The notes beneath the pieces were generated by a model. The model ran no database searches and was not told the origin of the DNA. It saw nothing but the letters and a program-made list of their open reading frames with translations. Source: Aphanothece sp. CMT-3BRIN-NPC111 (GTDB lineage Bacteria; Cyanobacteriota; Cyanobacteriia; Cyanobacteriales; JAHHGU01). From it: a stretch of DNA of 48,694 nt. The stretch is taken from the NCBI GenBank assembly GCA_019359765.1, contig JAHHGU010000039.1:1-48694 (forward strand). Direction: 5' to 3'. A program made the translations under genes and the position numbers. Positions 38,876-46,072 of this stretch are shown here, one piece after another; within the stretch, counting starts at the first letter, position 1; every line of letters starts with the position of its first letter.

Positions 38876-39142
38876 TTACTGACTGCCATTGAGCAGTTGA
38901 TTCGGGCCAGAACCCCCTCTCGGTCAGATGTGTCCCACACCTTTTAGCGTCACCAGTTCTACTTCATAAGCCTCCTGACAACTGGAAAAGCGAGAAATCT
39001 CAACCCGTGGGTTTTTCTGCTGCTTGACTTCTTGTAATGCATTGCAACTGTTATGGCGCAGCCAAAAGTTAATGCTATCAGGAACAGATAAAATCCAGCC
39101 AGAAGGGGCTAGAGAAGCTCTACTACCTGACCAAGGTACAGC
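38876..39142 (-). pseudogene. Remnant of a PHB-depolymerase/feruloyl-esterase-like gene (C-terminal part)
   Basis: Read on the minus strand from about 39142: AVPWSGSRASLAPSGWILSV, then PDSINFWLRHNSCNALQEVK, then VELVTLKGVGHI followed by a stop (38924-38926) where PHB-depolymerase-like esterases (LpqC family) have GGGHTWPGG, and then PRGGSGPNQLLNGSQ to a second stop at 38876. The catalytic His region is thus broken and the whole N-terminal part is missing. Similarity is recognised by pattern, not by search. The 622-base gap 38787-39408 otherwise contains only the repeat at 39151-39198 and a 68-codon frame at 39167-39373, which is repeat-derived. Confidence 0.5.
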
Positions 39143-39150
39143 GCGTCTCT

Positions 39151-39198
39151 ACCCAACATTAATTTTTTGTGTTGGGTTGCACTGCGTTTAACCCAACC
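39151..39198. repeat. TGTTGGGTT/AACCCAACA repeat
   Basis: ACCCAACA (39151-39158) pairs with TGTTGGGT (39170-39177), and GTTGGGTT pairs again with AACCCAAC (about 39190-39197). A further TGTTGGGTT is near 39222. A common intergenic repeat type in cyanobacteria, here adjoining a GCGCGTCTCTAC piece of the GTAGAGACGC family. Confidence 0.5.
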
Positions 39199-39408
39199 TA
39201 CTAGCACGGCAAGCTTAAAATGTTGGGTTCAAAAACTTAAAAAACAAGAATTCAATCGTGACAGTAATTACTCTACCCAACAAATTAAACTAGACGCGCT
39301 ACTACAATCCGTAATTAATCAATCGGACATGATATCGCTAGCTGGAAATTGCTTAGATTGCCAAAGGCTGTAACTACGACTCAATCCCAGATTAGCTAAA
39401 AATAAAAT

Positions 39409-41250
39409 ATGAGTCGTCGCCAGTTTCTCAACTTCCCCAGGCTTTTTTGGCTCTTGCTACGCCAAAGTAAAGCCGTCTTCCAGTACAGCCTTCGGGCAAT
39501 CGGCTTGGTGTGGAACACCAGCCATACCCTGACAGTAATGCTTGCCATCTTGACTTTAGTTGCTGGCCTCCTCCCGGCTGTAGTTGCTGTAGTCGGCAAA
39601 TTAATCGTCGATGGCGTAGTTAACGCCACTAATTCTGGCTTGCAAGCTGATCGCTGGACTGCTATCAGCTACGTGGGGCTGGAGGCAGTCGTAGTCATAC
39701 TGCTAGCAGGCAGCCAGCGCGGACTTACAGTATGCCAATCTTTGCTGCGAGTACTTTTAGCTCAAAAAGTGAATGTCCTCATACTAGAAAAAGCGCTCAC
39801 ACTAGATCTTGTCCACTTCGAGGACTCAGAATTCTACGACTCGATGACGAGGGCGCGACGAGAGGCATCAAGTCGTCCCTTATCCCTGGTAAGCCGTACC
39901 TTCAGCTTGATCCAAAATATCCTCTCGCTGGTTACCTACGGCGGTCTGCTATTACAGCTTTCACTTTGGGCTGTAGTGGGACTCGCTTTTTCAGCCGTGC
40001 CTGCCTTCATCGCGGAGACCCGTTTTGCTTCTGAAGCCTTCCGTTTATTTCGCTGGCGAGCGCCAGAAACACGAGAGCAGAACTACCTGGAAACCCTGAT
40101 TGCTAGGGAAGACTACGCAATGGAAGTTCAGCTGTACCAGCTCGGCTCCATGCTGCTAAAACGCTACCGTGACATCTTCCAGCAACTCTATAGTGAAGAC
40201 CGCGACTTGACAATACGCCGGGGTTGGTGGGGCTACCTGCTGAGTTTGCTAAGTACCGGTGCCTTTTACTTCGCTTATGCCTGGATTGTCATCGAGGCGA
40301 TTGGGGGACGAATTACCTTGGGAGACATGACCATGTACTTGATGGTGTTCCGGCAAGGACAGTCTACTTTCTCCTCAACCCTGACCTCAGTTGGAGGAAT
40401 GTACGAGGACAACCTCTACTTGTCCAATCTCTACGAATTCCTAGAGCAAAAGGTTTCCAAGCCTATAGGCAGGGCTAGTTCTGGTTTAATCCCTGGTGAT
40501 GGAGTTCGTTTCGAGAATGTTTCATTCACCTATCCGGGAACCCAAAAATTTGCCTTGCAGGGAATTTCGCTACACCTGAAACCAGGAGAAAAACTGGCGA
40601 TTGTGGGTGAGAATGGCTCGGGAAAGACAACTCTAATTAAACTTTTGACAAGGATGTATACACCGGATGATGGGCGCATTCTGTTAGATGGTTTAGACCT
40701 GCGTGAATGGGATATAGAGGTTTTGCGCCGACGCATTGGGGTAATTTTCCAAAACTTTGTTCGCTACCAATTTACTGTGGGAGACAATGTAGGCGTGGGA
40801 GACGTGGAACAAATTAAAGATGTTGGACGCATTGAAATTGCATCAGTTAAGGGCATGGCTCGACCCTTCATTGAGTTAATGCCGCAGGGCTTTGGAACGC
40901 AGTTAGGTCGTTGGTTCAAAGGTGGAGTTGAACTTTCTGTGGGCCAATGGCAGAAGATTGCGCTTTCACGGGCTTTCATGCGAACTGGGGCAGATATCCT
41001 AGTGCTAGATGAACCAACGTCGGCGATGGATGCGGAGGCAGAGTACAACATCTTTAATCACTTTCGTGCCCTCACCCAAAATCAAATGGTGTTTTTAATT
41101 TCTCACCGCTTCTCTACTGTGCGTATGGCGAATAAAATCGCGGTACTAGAAGGTGGAGTTTTGGTGGAGATGGGAACTCACGAGGAGTTATTGAAGGCAC
41201 AGGGGCGCTACGCACAGCTTTTCTCCATCCAGGCGGCGGGATACAAGTAG
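39409..41250 (+). CDS. ABC transporter, fused permease and ATPase (exporter type)
   Basis: 613 residues. A membrane domain with about six helices spans residues 25-330 (AILTLVAGLLPAVVAVVGKL; GYLLSLLSTGAFYFAYAWIV). The ATPase domain starts near 360. Walker A is GENGSGKTT (400-408). The signature is LSVGQ, as ELSVGQWQKIALSRAF. Walker B is ILVLDEPTSAMD, and the switch His is in LISHRFSTVR. This is an ABCB/MsbA-like half transporter that must dimerise. The signature Gly-Gln is conserved but the first Ser-Gly pair reads SVG. The substrate is unknown. It ends 44 bases before the convergent YdcF-like gene, with a strong palindrome between them. Confidence 0.93.
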   Translation: MSRRQFLNFPRLFWLLLRQSKAVFQYSLRAIGLVWNTSHTLTVMLAILTLVAGLLPAVVAVVGKLIVDGVVNATNSGLQADRWTAISYVGLEAVVVILLAGSQRGLTVCQSLLRVLLAQKVNVLILEKALTLDLVHFEDSEFYDSMTRARREASSRPLSLVSRTFSLIQNILSLVTYGGLLLQLSLWAVVGLAFSAVPAFIAETRFASEAFRLFRWRAPETREQNYLETLIAREDYAMEVQLYQLGSMLLKRYRDIFQQLYSEDRDLTIRRGWWGYLLSLLSTGAFYFAYAWIVIEAIGGRITLGDMTMYLMVFRQGQSTFSSTLTSVGGMYEDNLYLSNLYEFLEQKVSKPIGRASSGLIPGDGVRFENVSFTYPGTQKFALQGISLHLKPGEKLAIVGENGSGKTTLIKLLTRMYTPDDGRILLDGLDLREWDIEVLRRRIGVIFQNFVRYQFTVGDNVGVGDVEQIKDVGRIEIASVKGMARPFIELMPQGFGTQLGRWFKGGVELSVGQWQKIALSRAFMRTGADILVLDEPTSAMDAEAEYNIFNHFRALTQNQMVFLISHRFSTVRMANKIAVLEGGVLVEMGTHEELLKAQGRYAQLFSIQAAGYK

Positions 41251-41251
41251 G

Positions 41252-41283
41252 GCTTCGGTGAGCGCGATCGCGCTCACCGAAGC
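41252..41283. terminator. Perfect 32-base palindrome between convergent genes
   Basis: The arms GCTTCGGTGAGCGCGA (41252-41267) and their exact complement (41268-41283) meet at a HIP1 centre (GCGATCGC). No loop bases except by fraying. It starts one base after the ABC exporter stop and probably acts as a two-way terminator; it also looks like a dispersed repeat. Confidence 0.6.
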
Positions 41284-41294
41284 TAGCTTTTATA

Positions 41295-41888
41295 CTAGCG
41301 ACCTAGGGAGGCTCCCGTATAACCAGTTGTTACCCAAACGATAGCTCTAGCTCCATCGCGAAAGGATTTATCAATCGATTCAGGCGATCGCTCTGTAGGC
41401 ATGGGTACAGGCTTAAGAATAATTCCCCGACTACCAAACACAATCTCGCCAATGATGCGGGCGCGGCGCATATGGTAGTCCGAGGTAATCAAGTAAACGC
41501 TGTCTATTCCTTGAGCTTGCAATTCATCCGCCAGCGTGGTGAAGTTTGTCACGGTGTCCACAGCCCGGTAGTCCAAGTTGAGGCGGCTTAGGTCTATCCC
41601 AGTTTTAGCAAACACCCTTCGTGAATAATCTTTGGGGCTACCCCCAGAAACCCAGATGGGTAGATTTGGGTGCTGACGAGCCAATTGGGCAGCAAACTTC
41701 TCTCGCTCCGGTTCTCCACCTAAGACTAGTACAGCCTCCGGTTGCACAATATAGGTTTCAATCTGCCTGTAGCCTAGCCAAAACAAAACGGTCAGTAATG
41801 GCACCAGCCACGCAAACAACGCGACTCGAGAGCGCAAAGTTTTGGAAAAACTGCTTTGTCGTTTGCTGGAATAGATTCTCAAGAGCAT
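41295..41888 (-). CDS. YdcF/SanA-like DUF218 protein, membrane-anchored
   Basis: 197 residues from ATG 41886-41888; a TTG 30 bases upstream is an alternative and neither start has a clear ribosome binding site. One N-terminal transmembrane helix (VALFAWLVPLLTVLFWLGYR) precedes the DUF218 domain: PEAVLVLGGEPEREKFAAQL, LPIWVSGGSPKDYSRRVFAK, VDTVTNFTTLADELQAQGID, SVYLITSDYHMRRARIIGEI. Family members (YdcF, SanA, ElyC) act in envelope integrity or bind nucleotide-like ligands; the precise role is not known. It is convergent with the ABC exporter. Confidence 0.85.
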   Translation of the reverse strand: MLLRIYSSKRQSSFSKTLRSRVALFAWLVPLLTVLFWLGYRQIETYIVQPEAVLVLGGEPEREKFAAQLARQHPNLPIWVSGGSPKDYSRRVFAKTGIDLSRLNLDYRAVDTVTNFTTLADELQAQGIDSVYLITSDYHMRRARIIGEIVFGSRGIILKPVPMPTERSPESIDKSFRDGARAIVWVTTGYTGASLGR

Positions 41889-42017
41889 TAATCGATCGAG
41901 ATGGCGTTTTATGGACAACAGACAAGTGCGCTGTGGCGAACTTTCCTGTCTCAGCGTTGTCTCACCAGCATATGCGCTCTTGGTGAGTAATTAATTTTAT
42001 TTGACATTAGCAGACAA

Positions 42018-42091
42018 CGGGACTGGCCAGATTCGAACCGGCGACCTAGCGCTTAGGAGGCGCTCGCTCTATCCTGCTGAGCTACAGCCCC
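42018..42091 (-). tRNA. tRNA-Arg (anticodon CCU)
   Basis: Read on the minus strand: acceptor GGGGCTG pairs with CAGTCCC, with discriminator G. The D arm has AGCTCAGCAGGATAGAGC. The anticodon stem AGCGC/GCGCT holds the loop CTCCTAA with anticodon CCT. The T arm GCCGG TTCGAAT CTGGC is canonical. CCA is not encoded. It decodes AGG. No integrase is adjacent, so use as an attachment site is not indicated. Confidence 0.95.
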
Positions 42092-42127
42092 AACTGTAAC
42101 GCCATCATAACAGTTGAAGCAGGCTTG

Positions 42128-43234
42128 TTACACATCTTGGTGGTGAGATAGCCAAGGCTCTTCCCAAGGGCCACCGCCTGTTTCTAAGCCACAGAGAGAA
42201 CTGTGCGCCTCCAGGATAATTTTAGATTTGCCACCGCGCCGTTCTCGTAATTGCAGATGCAACTGACCCTGCATAGTGTCCCGACAACAGAAGATTAAGC
42301 CTTTTTCAGTAGGTGCGCGTAGAGGAGTACCAGGGAGATGCGTTGTCCCAGTCAACTCAATTTCATAATCTTGATTCTGGGCTTGCATCTGCCATCTGCC
42401 CCAAGGCATAATATTCCACTTTACTTTTGAGTTCCAAGGTACGAATTCATAGAACTTGCCCTGATAGTGCAGTCCGATCATCGCTACAGACTCCATCCAC
42501 CACAGCACCCCCCTTCTGCCGCCGCCAGCGGTTAAGGCGACATCTAATTCACCCTCAAAGCTATTGCAGTTGAGCCAGAACCATTTTTGGGGAAAAGCCC
42601 CGCCCCAGTTTTTTTCGCTGTAGGCTGGAGCATTAGTGAATTCGTAGCGTTTTTCATTCCACTCAATCCAGCCTGTTGCCAGCCCGTGAGCCATCAATAT
42701 CTGCCACCCGGGTTCAAAAATCTGTAGAGAAGATAACCATCCAGCTGTTGATTGCTGCGGTGCATCCTGGTTCCCCCAGCCGTACACAGGTTTAATTTCG
42801 TAGTGCCAACAAGCTGTGTGTTCGCTTCCAGGATCGTGAATGCTTCCCTGATTGCTAGTGGCTGTAGCCTGATAGCCTTCTTGAACATGATGCTCAAACT
42901 CAGGAGGGGAAAGGTACCTGGGTTTTGTGGGTAAATCTGTTTTGCCCCAATGACCAAATTCTAGGCGATCGCGGCTTGCCCAGAACTTGCCCACATCTGG
43001 GAAAGTTCGCCATAGATACTCATCGTCTGGGCCCAGGATTTGGGCTGCACCGCCGCTTTGAGGTTTGCCGCCGATAGGATCTTCAATCGAGTACATGAAG
43101 GCAAAGGTTTGACCGCTATCTGGCAAGGTGACGCGGTAGTACCAACCTTCAAAGAAGCGGCGACTGCTACCGTCCCAGTGATAACCACTATGAGGCGTTT
43201 GAAGAGTGTTGGGTTGATGGAGAAGACTTAACAT
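42128..43234 (-). CDS. Tocopherol cyclase family protein (VTE1/Slr1737-like)
   Basis: 368 residues matching the family over its length: HSGYHWDGSSRRFFEGWYYR, GQTFAFMYSIEDPIGG, PPEFEHHVQEGYQATATSNQ, ACWHYEIKPVYGWG, ILMAHGLATGWIEWNEKRYE, YSEKNWGGAFPQKWFWLNCN, and GLHYQGKFYEFVPWNSKVKW. The enzyme closes the chromanol ring of dimethyl-phytylbenzoquinol or methylphytylbenzoquinol in tocopherol synthesis, at the membrane. It is a single-gene unit downstream, on the minus strand, of repeat-rich DNA. No other tocopherol genes are in the window. Start ATG 43232-43234. Confidence 0.92.
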   Translation of the reverse strand: MLSLLHQPNTLQTPHSGYHWDGSSRRFFEGWYYRVTLPDSGQTFAFMYSIEDPIGGKPQSGGAAQILGPDDEYLWRTFPDVGKFWASRDRLEFGHWGKTDLPTKPRYLSPPEFEHHVQEGYQATATSNQGSIHDPGSEHTACWHYEIKPVYGWGNQDAPQQSTAGWLSSLQIFEPGWQILMAHGLATGWIEWNEKRYEFTNAPAYSEKNWGGAFPQKWFWLNCNSFEGELDVALTAGGGRRGVLWWMESVAMIGLHYQGKFYEFVPWNSKVKWNIMPWGRWQMQAQNQDYEIELTGTTHLPGTPLRAPTEKGLIFCCRDTMQGQLHLQLRERRGGKSKIILEAHSSLCGLETGGGPWEEPWLSHHQDV

Positions 43235-43286
43235 GAAATCAATCAGCTGACTTTTTTCCAGTATGAGCTATTGTCTCAATCCTGAT

Positions 43287-43473
43287 ATCTTGCACCATTC
43301 TCAAGCTTGCCCCTCTCACCTGCCAGGGAATAAATTCCCTGTCTCATAGCCGAAGTCGGTTTTAACCGACTGAAATTATTATCTAGTAAACATTTAGTCC
43401 ACAAAGCGAGGACTTTCGCTATCAGCCAGGGATTTGAATCCCTGGCTGGCGGTTGGTGAGACTGGTGCAAGAT
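43287..43473. mobile_element. Structured repeat family R2, copy 2: 187-base element with 11-base terminal inverted repeats
   Basis: Perfect ends ATCTTGCACCA (43287-43297) and TGGTGCAAGAT (43463-43473). Inside are the hairpins CAGGGAAT/ATTCCCTG (about 43322), AGTCGGTT/AACCGACT (about 43354) and CAGGGATT/AATCCCTG (about 43426). There is no coding content. On the minus strand the order of hairpins and the AAATGTTT box match copy 1 at 18031-18181. It looks like a MITE or a structured non-coding RNA. Confidence 0.55.
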
Positions 43474-43543
43474 GTGAGAATCCCAATTGCCAGAAGCTCA
43501 AGGCACAAAAAACGTTCAGAAAGCGTGCGACTGGATGAATTAG

Positions 43544-43792
43544 ACAAACATCAATAGTCTCGAAAAACATTTAGATTCAGTTTTATCAGTTGCTATTAGT
43601 CCTGATGATAAGATAATTACCAACAGCAGTAAGAAGAAAACTATCAAATTATGGAATATCCAAACTGGAAAATTGATTAACACTTTATTTGAGCATAATG
43701 CTGCTGTAAAGTCCGTCGTTTTTAGTCAATACGCGCAGACCCTGGCTAGCGGAAGTTGGGACAAAACCATCAAGATTTGGCGACAGAAGTAA
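43544..43792 (+). pseudogene. WD40 repeat protein remnant (last two blades)
   Basis: The frame after a stop at 43541-43543 reads HLDSVLSVAISPDDKIITNS, KKKTIKLWNIQTGKLINTLF, VKSVVFSQYAQTLASGSWDK and TIKIWRQK before TAA at 43790-43792. These are about one and a half WD40 blades with the GH...SVxFSPD...TIKLW pattern. There is no start codon and no upstream blades; they have been cut off near 43540. It lies 118 bases before a kinase-WD40 gene whose C-terminus is similar (DKTIKIWRCD), so it may be the tail of a lost neighbour paralogue. Confidence 0.65.
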
Positions 43793-43850
43793 GAAAAAAT
43801 GACCTAATAAATCACTCAATTTGCAAGGAGAGGAATCTGTAGATACAAGA

Positions 43851-43881
43851 ATCCCCGCCGCTTGAGGGCAGGGAGTGTCAA
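43851..43881. mobile_element. IS200/IS605-type right-end remnant
   Basis: ATCCCCGCCGCTTGAGGGCA, then GGGAGTGTCAAG, matches the hairpin plus GGGAGTGTCAA end that I associate with cyanobacterial IS605/tnpB elements. No transposase remains. Recognised by pattern only. Confidence 0.4.
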
Positions 43882-43910
43882 GATAGAATCAATTAGTTGA
43901 TGCCTTTCTA

Positions 43911-45872
43911 ATGAGCTACTGCCTTAATCCCCAGTGCCCTCATCCCCAGAACGCCCCTGGGGGAAAGTTCTGCTTGCGTTGTGGGACAAAGTTGCTGTTG
44001 GGCGATCGCTATCGTGCCATCAAGCCTATAGGTCAAGGTGGCTTTGGCAAAACCTTCTTAGCGGTGGATGAATACAAGCCATCCAAACCATATTGCGTAA
44101 TTAAGCAATTTTTCCCTCAAGCCCAAGGCACGAATAGCGCTGAGAAAGCAGCGGAGTTATTTGAACAAGAAGCCGTGCGCCTCGATGATCTGGGCAAGCA
44201 TCCTCAGATTCCGGAACTGTTGGCATATTTTACGCAAGATCGGCAGCAGTATTTGGTACAAGAATTCATCGACGGGAAAAATATCGCCCAAGAATTGGAA
44301 GATCGGGGGCGTTTCAGTGAAACCGATATCCGCGCTTTGCTAAATGATTTGCTGCAAGTGCTGCAATTTGTCCACGAACGACAAGTCATTCATCGAGATA
44401 TCAAGCCAGCGAACATTATCCGTCGTGCTAATGGGCAGTTGGTGCTGGTGGATTTTGGGGCAGCTAAATATGCGGCGGGAACTGCCCTATTCAAAACCGG
44501 AACCAATATTGGTAGTCCAGAATATCTCCCGCCTGAACAAGGTAGAGGGAAAGCTGTTTTTGCCAGCGATTTATACAGTTTGGGAGTAACTTGCATCCAT
44601 CTGCTGACAAATGTTTCTCCTTTTGAACTATTTGATATAAATGAGGATGTCTGGGTGTGGCGGCAGTATTTGGCAGATAATCCCGTCAGTGAAGAACTAA
44701 GTCGTCTCCTGGACAAGCTGATCGAAAATGCTATCAATCGGCGCTATCAATCAGTGGAAGAAGTTCTACTAAATTTAAATTCTGTAGAGACGGGAAATTT
44801 CACGTCTGTGCAACCAGCACCAGTACCACCTCACTATCCTCAACCAAGTTTTCCCGATCCACAACCTGCCACGACATCTCTAGGAGATAAATCCCCGCCA
44901 ACGCCGCCGCCTCTTTCCCAGGCTTGGAGATGTGCCCACACCCTCACGGGGCATACAGACTGTGTCTATTCCGTTGCTTTTGATCCGCAACGCTTCGCGA
45001 ACAGCTTAAATGGTGAGCTTTTAGCCAGCGGCGGTATGGACTACCTGACAATCAAGCTATGGGAACCAAGTAGCAGCAAGCTGATTGGCACCCTTTTTGG
45101 GCATTCCAACGAGGTTTGGTCGGTGGTTTTTAGCCCGGATGGTAATATTCTCGCCAGTGGTAGTGATGACAAAACTATCAAGCTGTGGTCTCCCTCAACT
45201 GGCAAACTAATTCGCATTCTCATCGGACATTCAGAGTCAGTTCTTTCAGTCGCTTTTAGCCCCGATGGTAAGATTCTTGCCAGTGGCAGCATTGACAACA
45301 CTATCAAGCTGTGGGAGACCTCAACTGGCAAGGTGATTAGCACCCTAAAAGAGCATTCCAGGTCTGTTGTTTCCGTCACCTTTAGCCCGGATGGTGAAAC
45401 TTTAGCTAGTGGCAGCGATGACAAGACGATTAAGCTGTGGCATCATGCCACTGGCAAGCTGATTAATACCCTCACCGGGCATTCCAAGTCTGTTGTTTCC
45501 GTCGCCTTTAGCCCGGATGGTGAAATTTTAGCTAGTGGCAGCGATGACAAGACGATTAAGCTATGGCATCCTGCCACTGGCAAGCTGATTAATACCCTAA
45601 CGGGGCATTCAAAGTCGGTTTATGCCGTTGCCTTTGCCCCGCAACGCTCAGCGAACAGCCCGGATGATGAAATTTTAGCTAGTGGCAGCGATGACAAGAC
45701 GATTAAGCTGTGGCATCCTGCCACTGGCAAGCTGATTGACACCCTCACGGGGCATTCAGGGCCAGTTTATACTGTCGCCTTTGCTCCGCAAAGCTTCGCC
45801 AACAGCCCAAATGGTAGGATTTTAGCCAGTGGCAGTATGGACAAGACGATCAAGATTTGGCGGTGTGATTGA
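43911..45872 (+). CDS. Serine/threonine protein kinase with N-terminal zinc ribbon and C-terminal seven-blade WD40 propeller
   Basis: 653 residues. The N-terminal zinc ribbon has CLNPQCPHPQNAPGGKFCLR with CGTK (two CxxxxC/CxxC pairs). The kinase domain spans about 32-290: GQGGFGKTFLAVD, VIKQFFPQ, VIHRDIKPANII, LVDFGAAKY, GSPEYLPPEQ. A linker (about 292-340) contains VETGNFTSV from a palindromic repeat. Seven WD40 blades follow (GHxxxVxSVAFSPDGxxLASGSDDKTIKLW). Blades 4-6 are nearly identical at DNA level, a sign of recent expansion. Blades 1, 6 and 7 carry 7 extra residues (for example PQRSANSPDD). No membrane segment. The propeller probably recruits substrates. A WD40 remnant lies just upstream. 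Confidence 0.93.
   Translation: MSYCLNPQCPHPQNAPGGKFCLRCGTKLLLGDRYRAIKPIGQGGFGKTFLAVDEYKPSKPYCVIKQFFPQAQGTNSAEKAAELFEQEAVRLDDLGKHPQIPELLAYFTQDRQQYLVQEFIDGKNIAQELEDRGRFSETDIRALLNDLLQVLQFVHERQVIHRDIKPANIIRRANGQLVLVDFGAAKYAAGTALFKTGTNIGSPEYLPPEQGRGKAVFASDLYSLGVTCIHLLTNVSPFELFDINEDVWVWRQYLADNPVSEELSRLLDKLIENAINRRYQSVEEVLLNLNSVETGNFTSVQPAPVPPHYPQPSFPDPQPATTSLGDKSPPTPPPLSQAWRCAHTLTGHTDCVYSVAFDPQRFANSLNGELLASGGMDYLTIKLWEPSSSKLIGTLFGHSNEVWSVVFSPDGNILASGSDDKTIKLWSPSTGKLIRILIGHSESVLSVAFSPDGKILASGSIDNTIKLWETSTGKVISTLKEHSRSVVSVTFSPDGETLASGSDDKTIKLWHHATGKLINTLTGHSKSVVSVAFSPDGEILASGSDDKTIKLWHPATGKLINTLTGHSKSVYAVAFAPQRSANSPDDEILASGSDDKTIKLWHPATGKLIDTLTGHSGPVYTVAFAPQSFANSPNGRILASGSMDKTIKIWRCD
44784..44810. 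repeat. Decayed copy of the GTAGAGACGC palindromic repeat inside the kinase gene
   Basis: GTAGAGACGGGAAATTTCAC followed by GTCTGTG differs at a few positions from the perfect palindrome at 10014-10040 and is read in the same frame, giving VETGNFTSV (residues 292-300). Confidence 0.65.
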
Positions 45873-45981
45873 GGGTTTCAGAACTTGTCACGAAAAGCTA
45901 TTAGCTTCAACCCCACGAATTCATGGCGGAAGCAAGAAATTCTGATGCTTCGCTTTTTTGTTTTCGATAACTAAAATTAGA

Positions 45982-46002
45982 GGCACGGCAGTGCCGTACC
46001 CC
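45982..46002. repeat. GGCACGGCANTGC dispersed repeat, copy 3
   Basis: GGCACGGCAGTGCCGTACCC, between convergent genes. Compare 3028-3046 and 11948-11976. It may help end transcription of the kinase or gnd. Confidence 0.45.
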
Positions 46003-46072
46003 TACGCGAACGCTAAGGCTCCCAATGACAGAATTACGTTAATGTGCGTAAGTTCTGCGAATGTTGCTCTAC

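Noticed and set aside
39167..39373. 68-codon plus-strand frame before the ABC exporter
   Set aside because: It begins inside the TGTTGGGTT repeat, has no ribosome binding site, and resembles no protein.
41252..41283. Replication origin or special recombination site at the 32-base palindrome
   Set aside because: Only a HIP1-centred palindrome between convergent gene ends. No DnaA boxes or dif-like sequence nearby; a terminator is the simpler reading.
42018..42091. tRNA-Arg as an integration site for a genomic island
   Set aside because: No integrase, no repeated tRNA 3' end nearby, and flanking genes are ordinary chromosomal ones.
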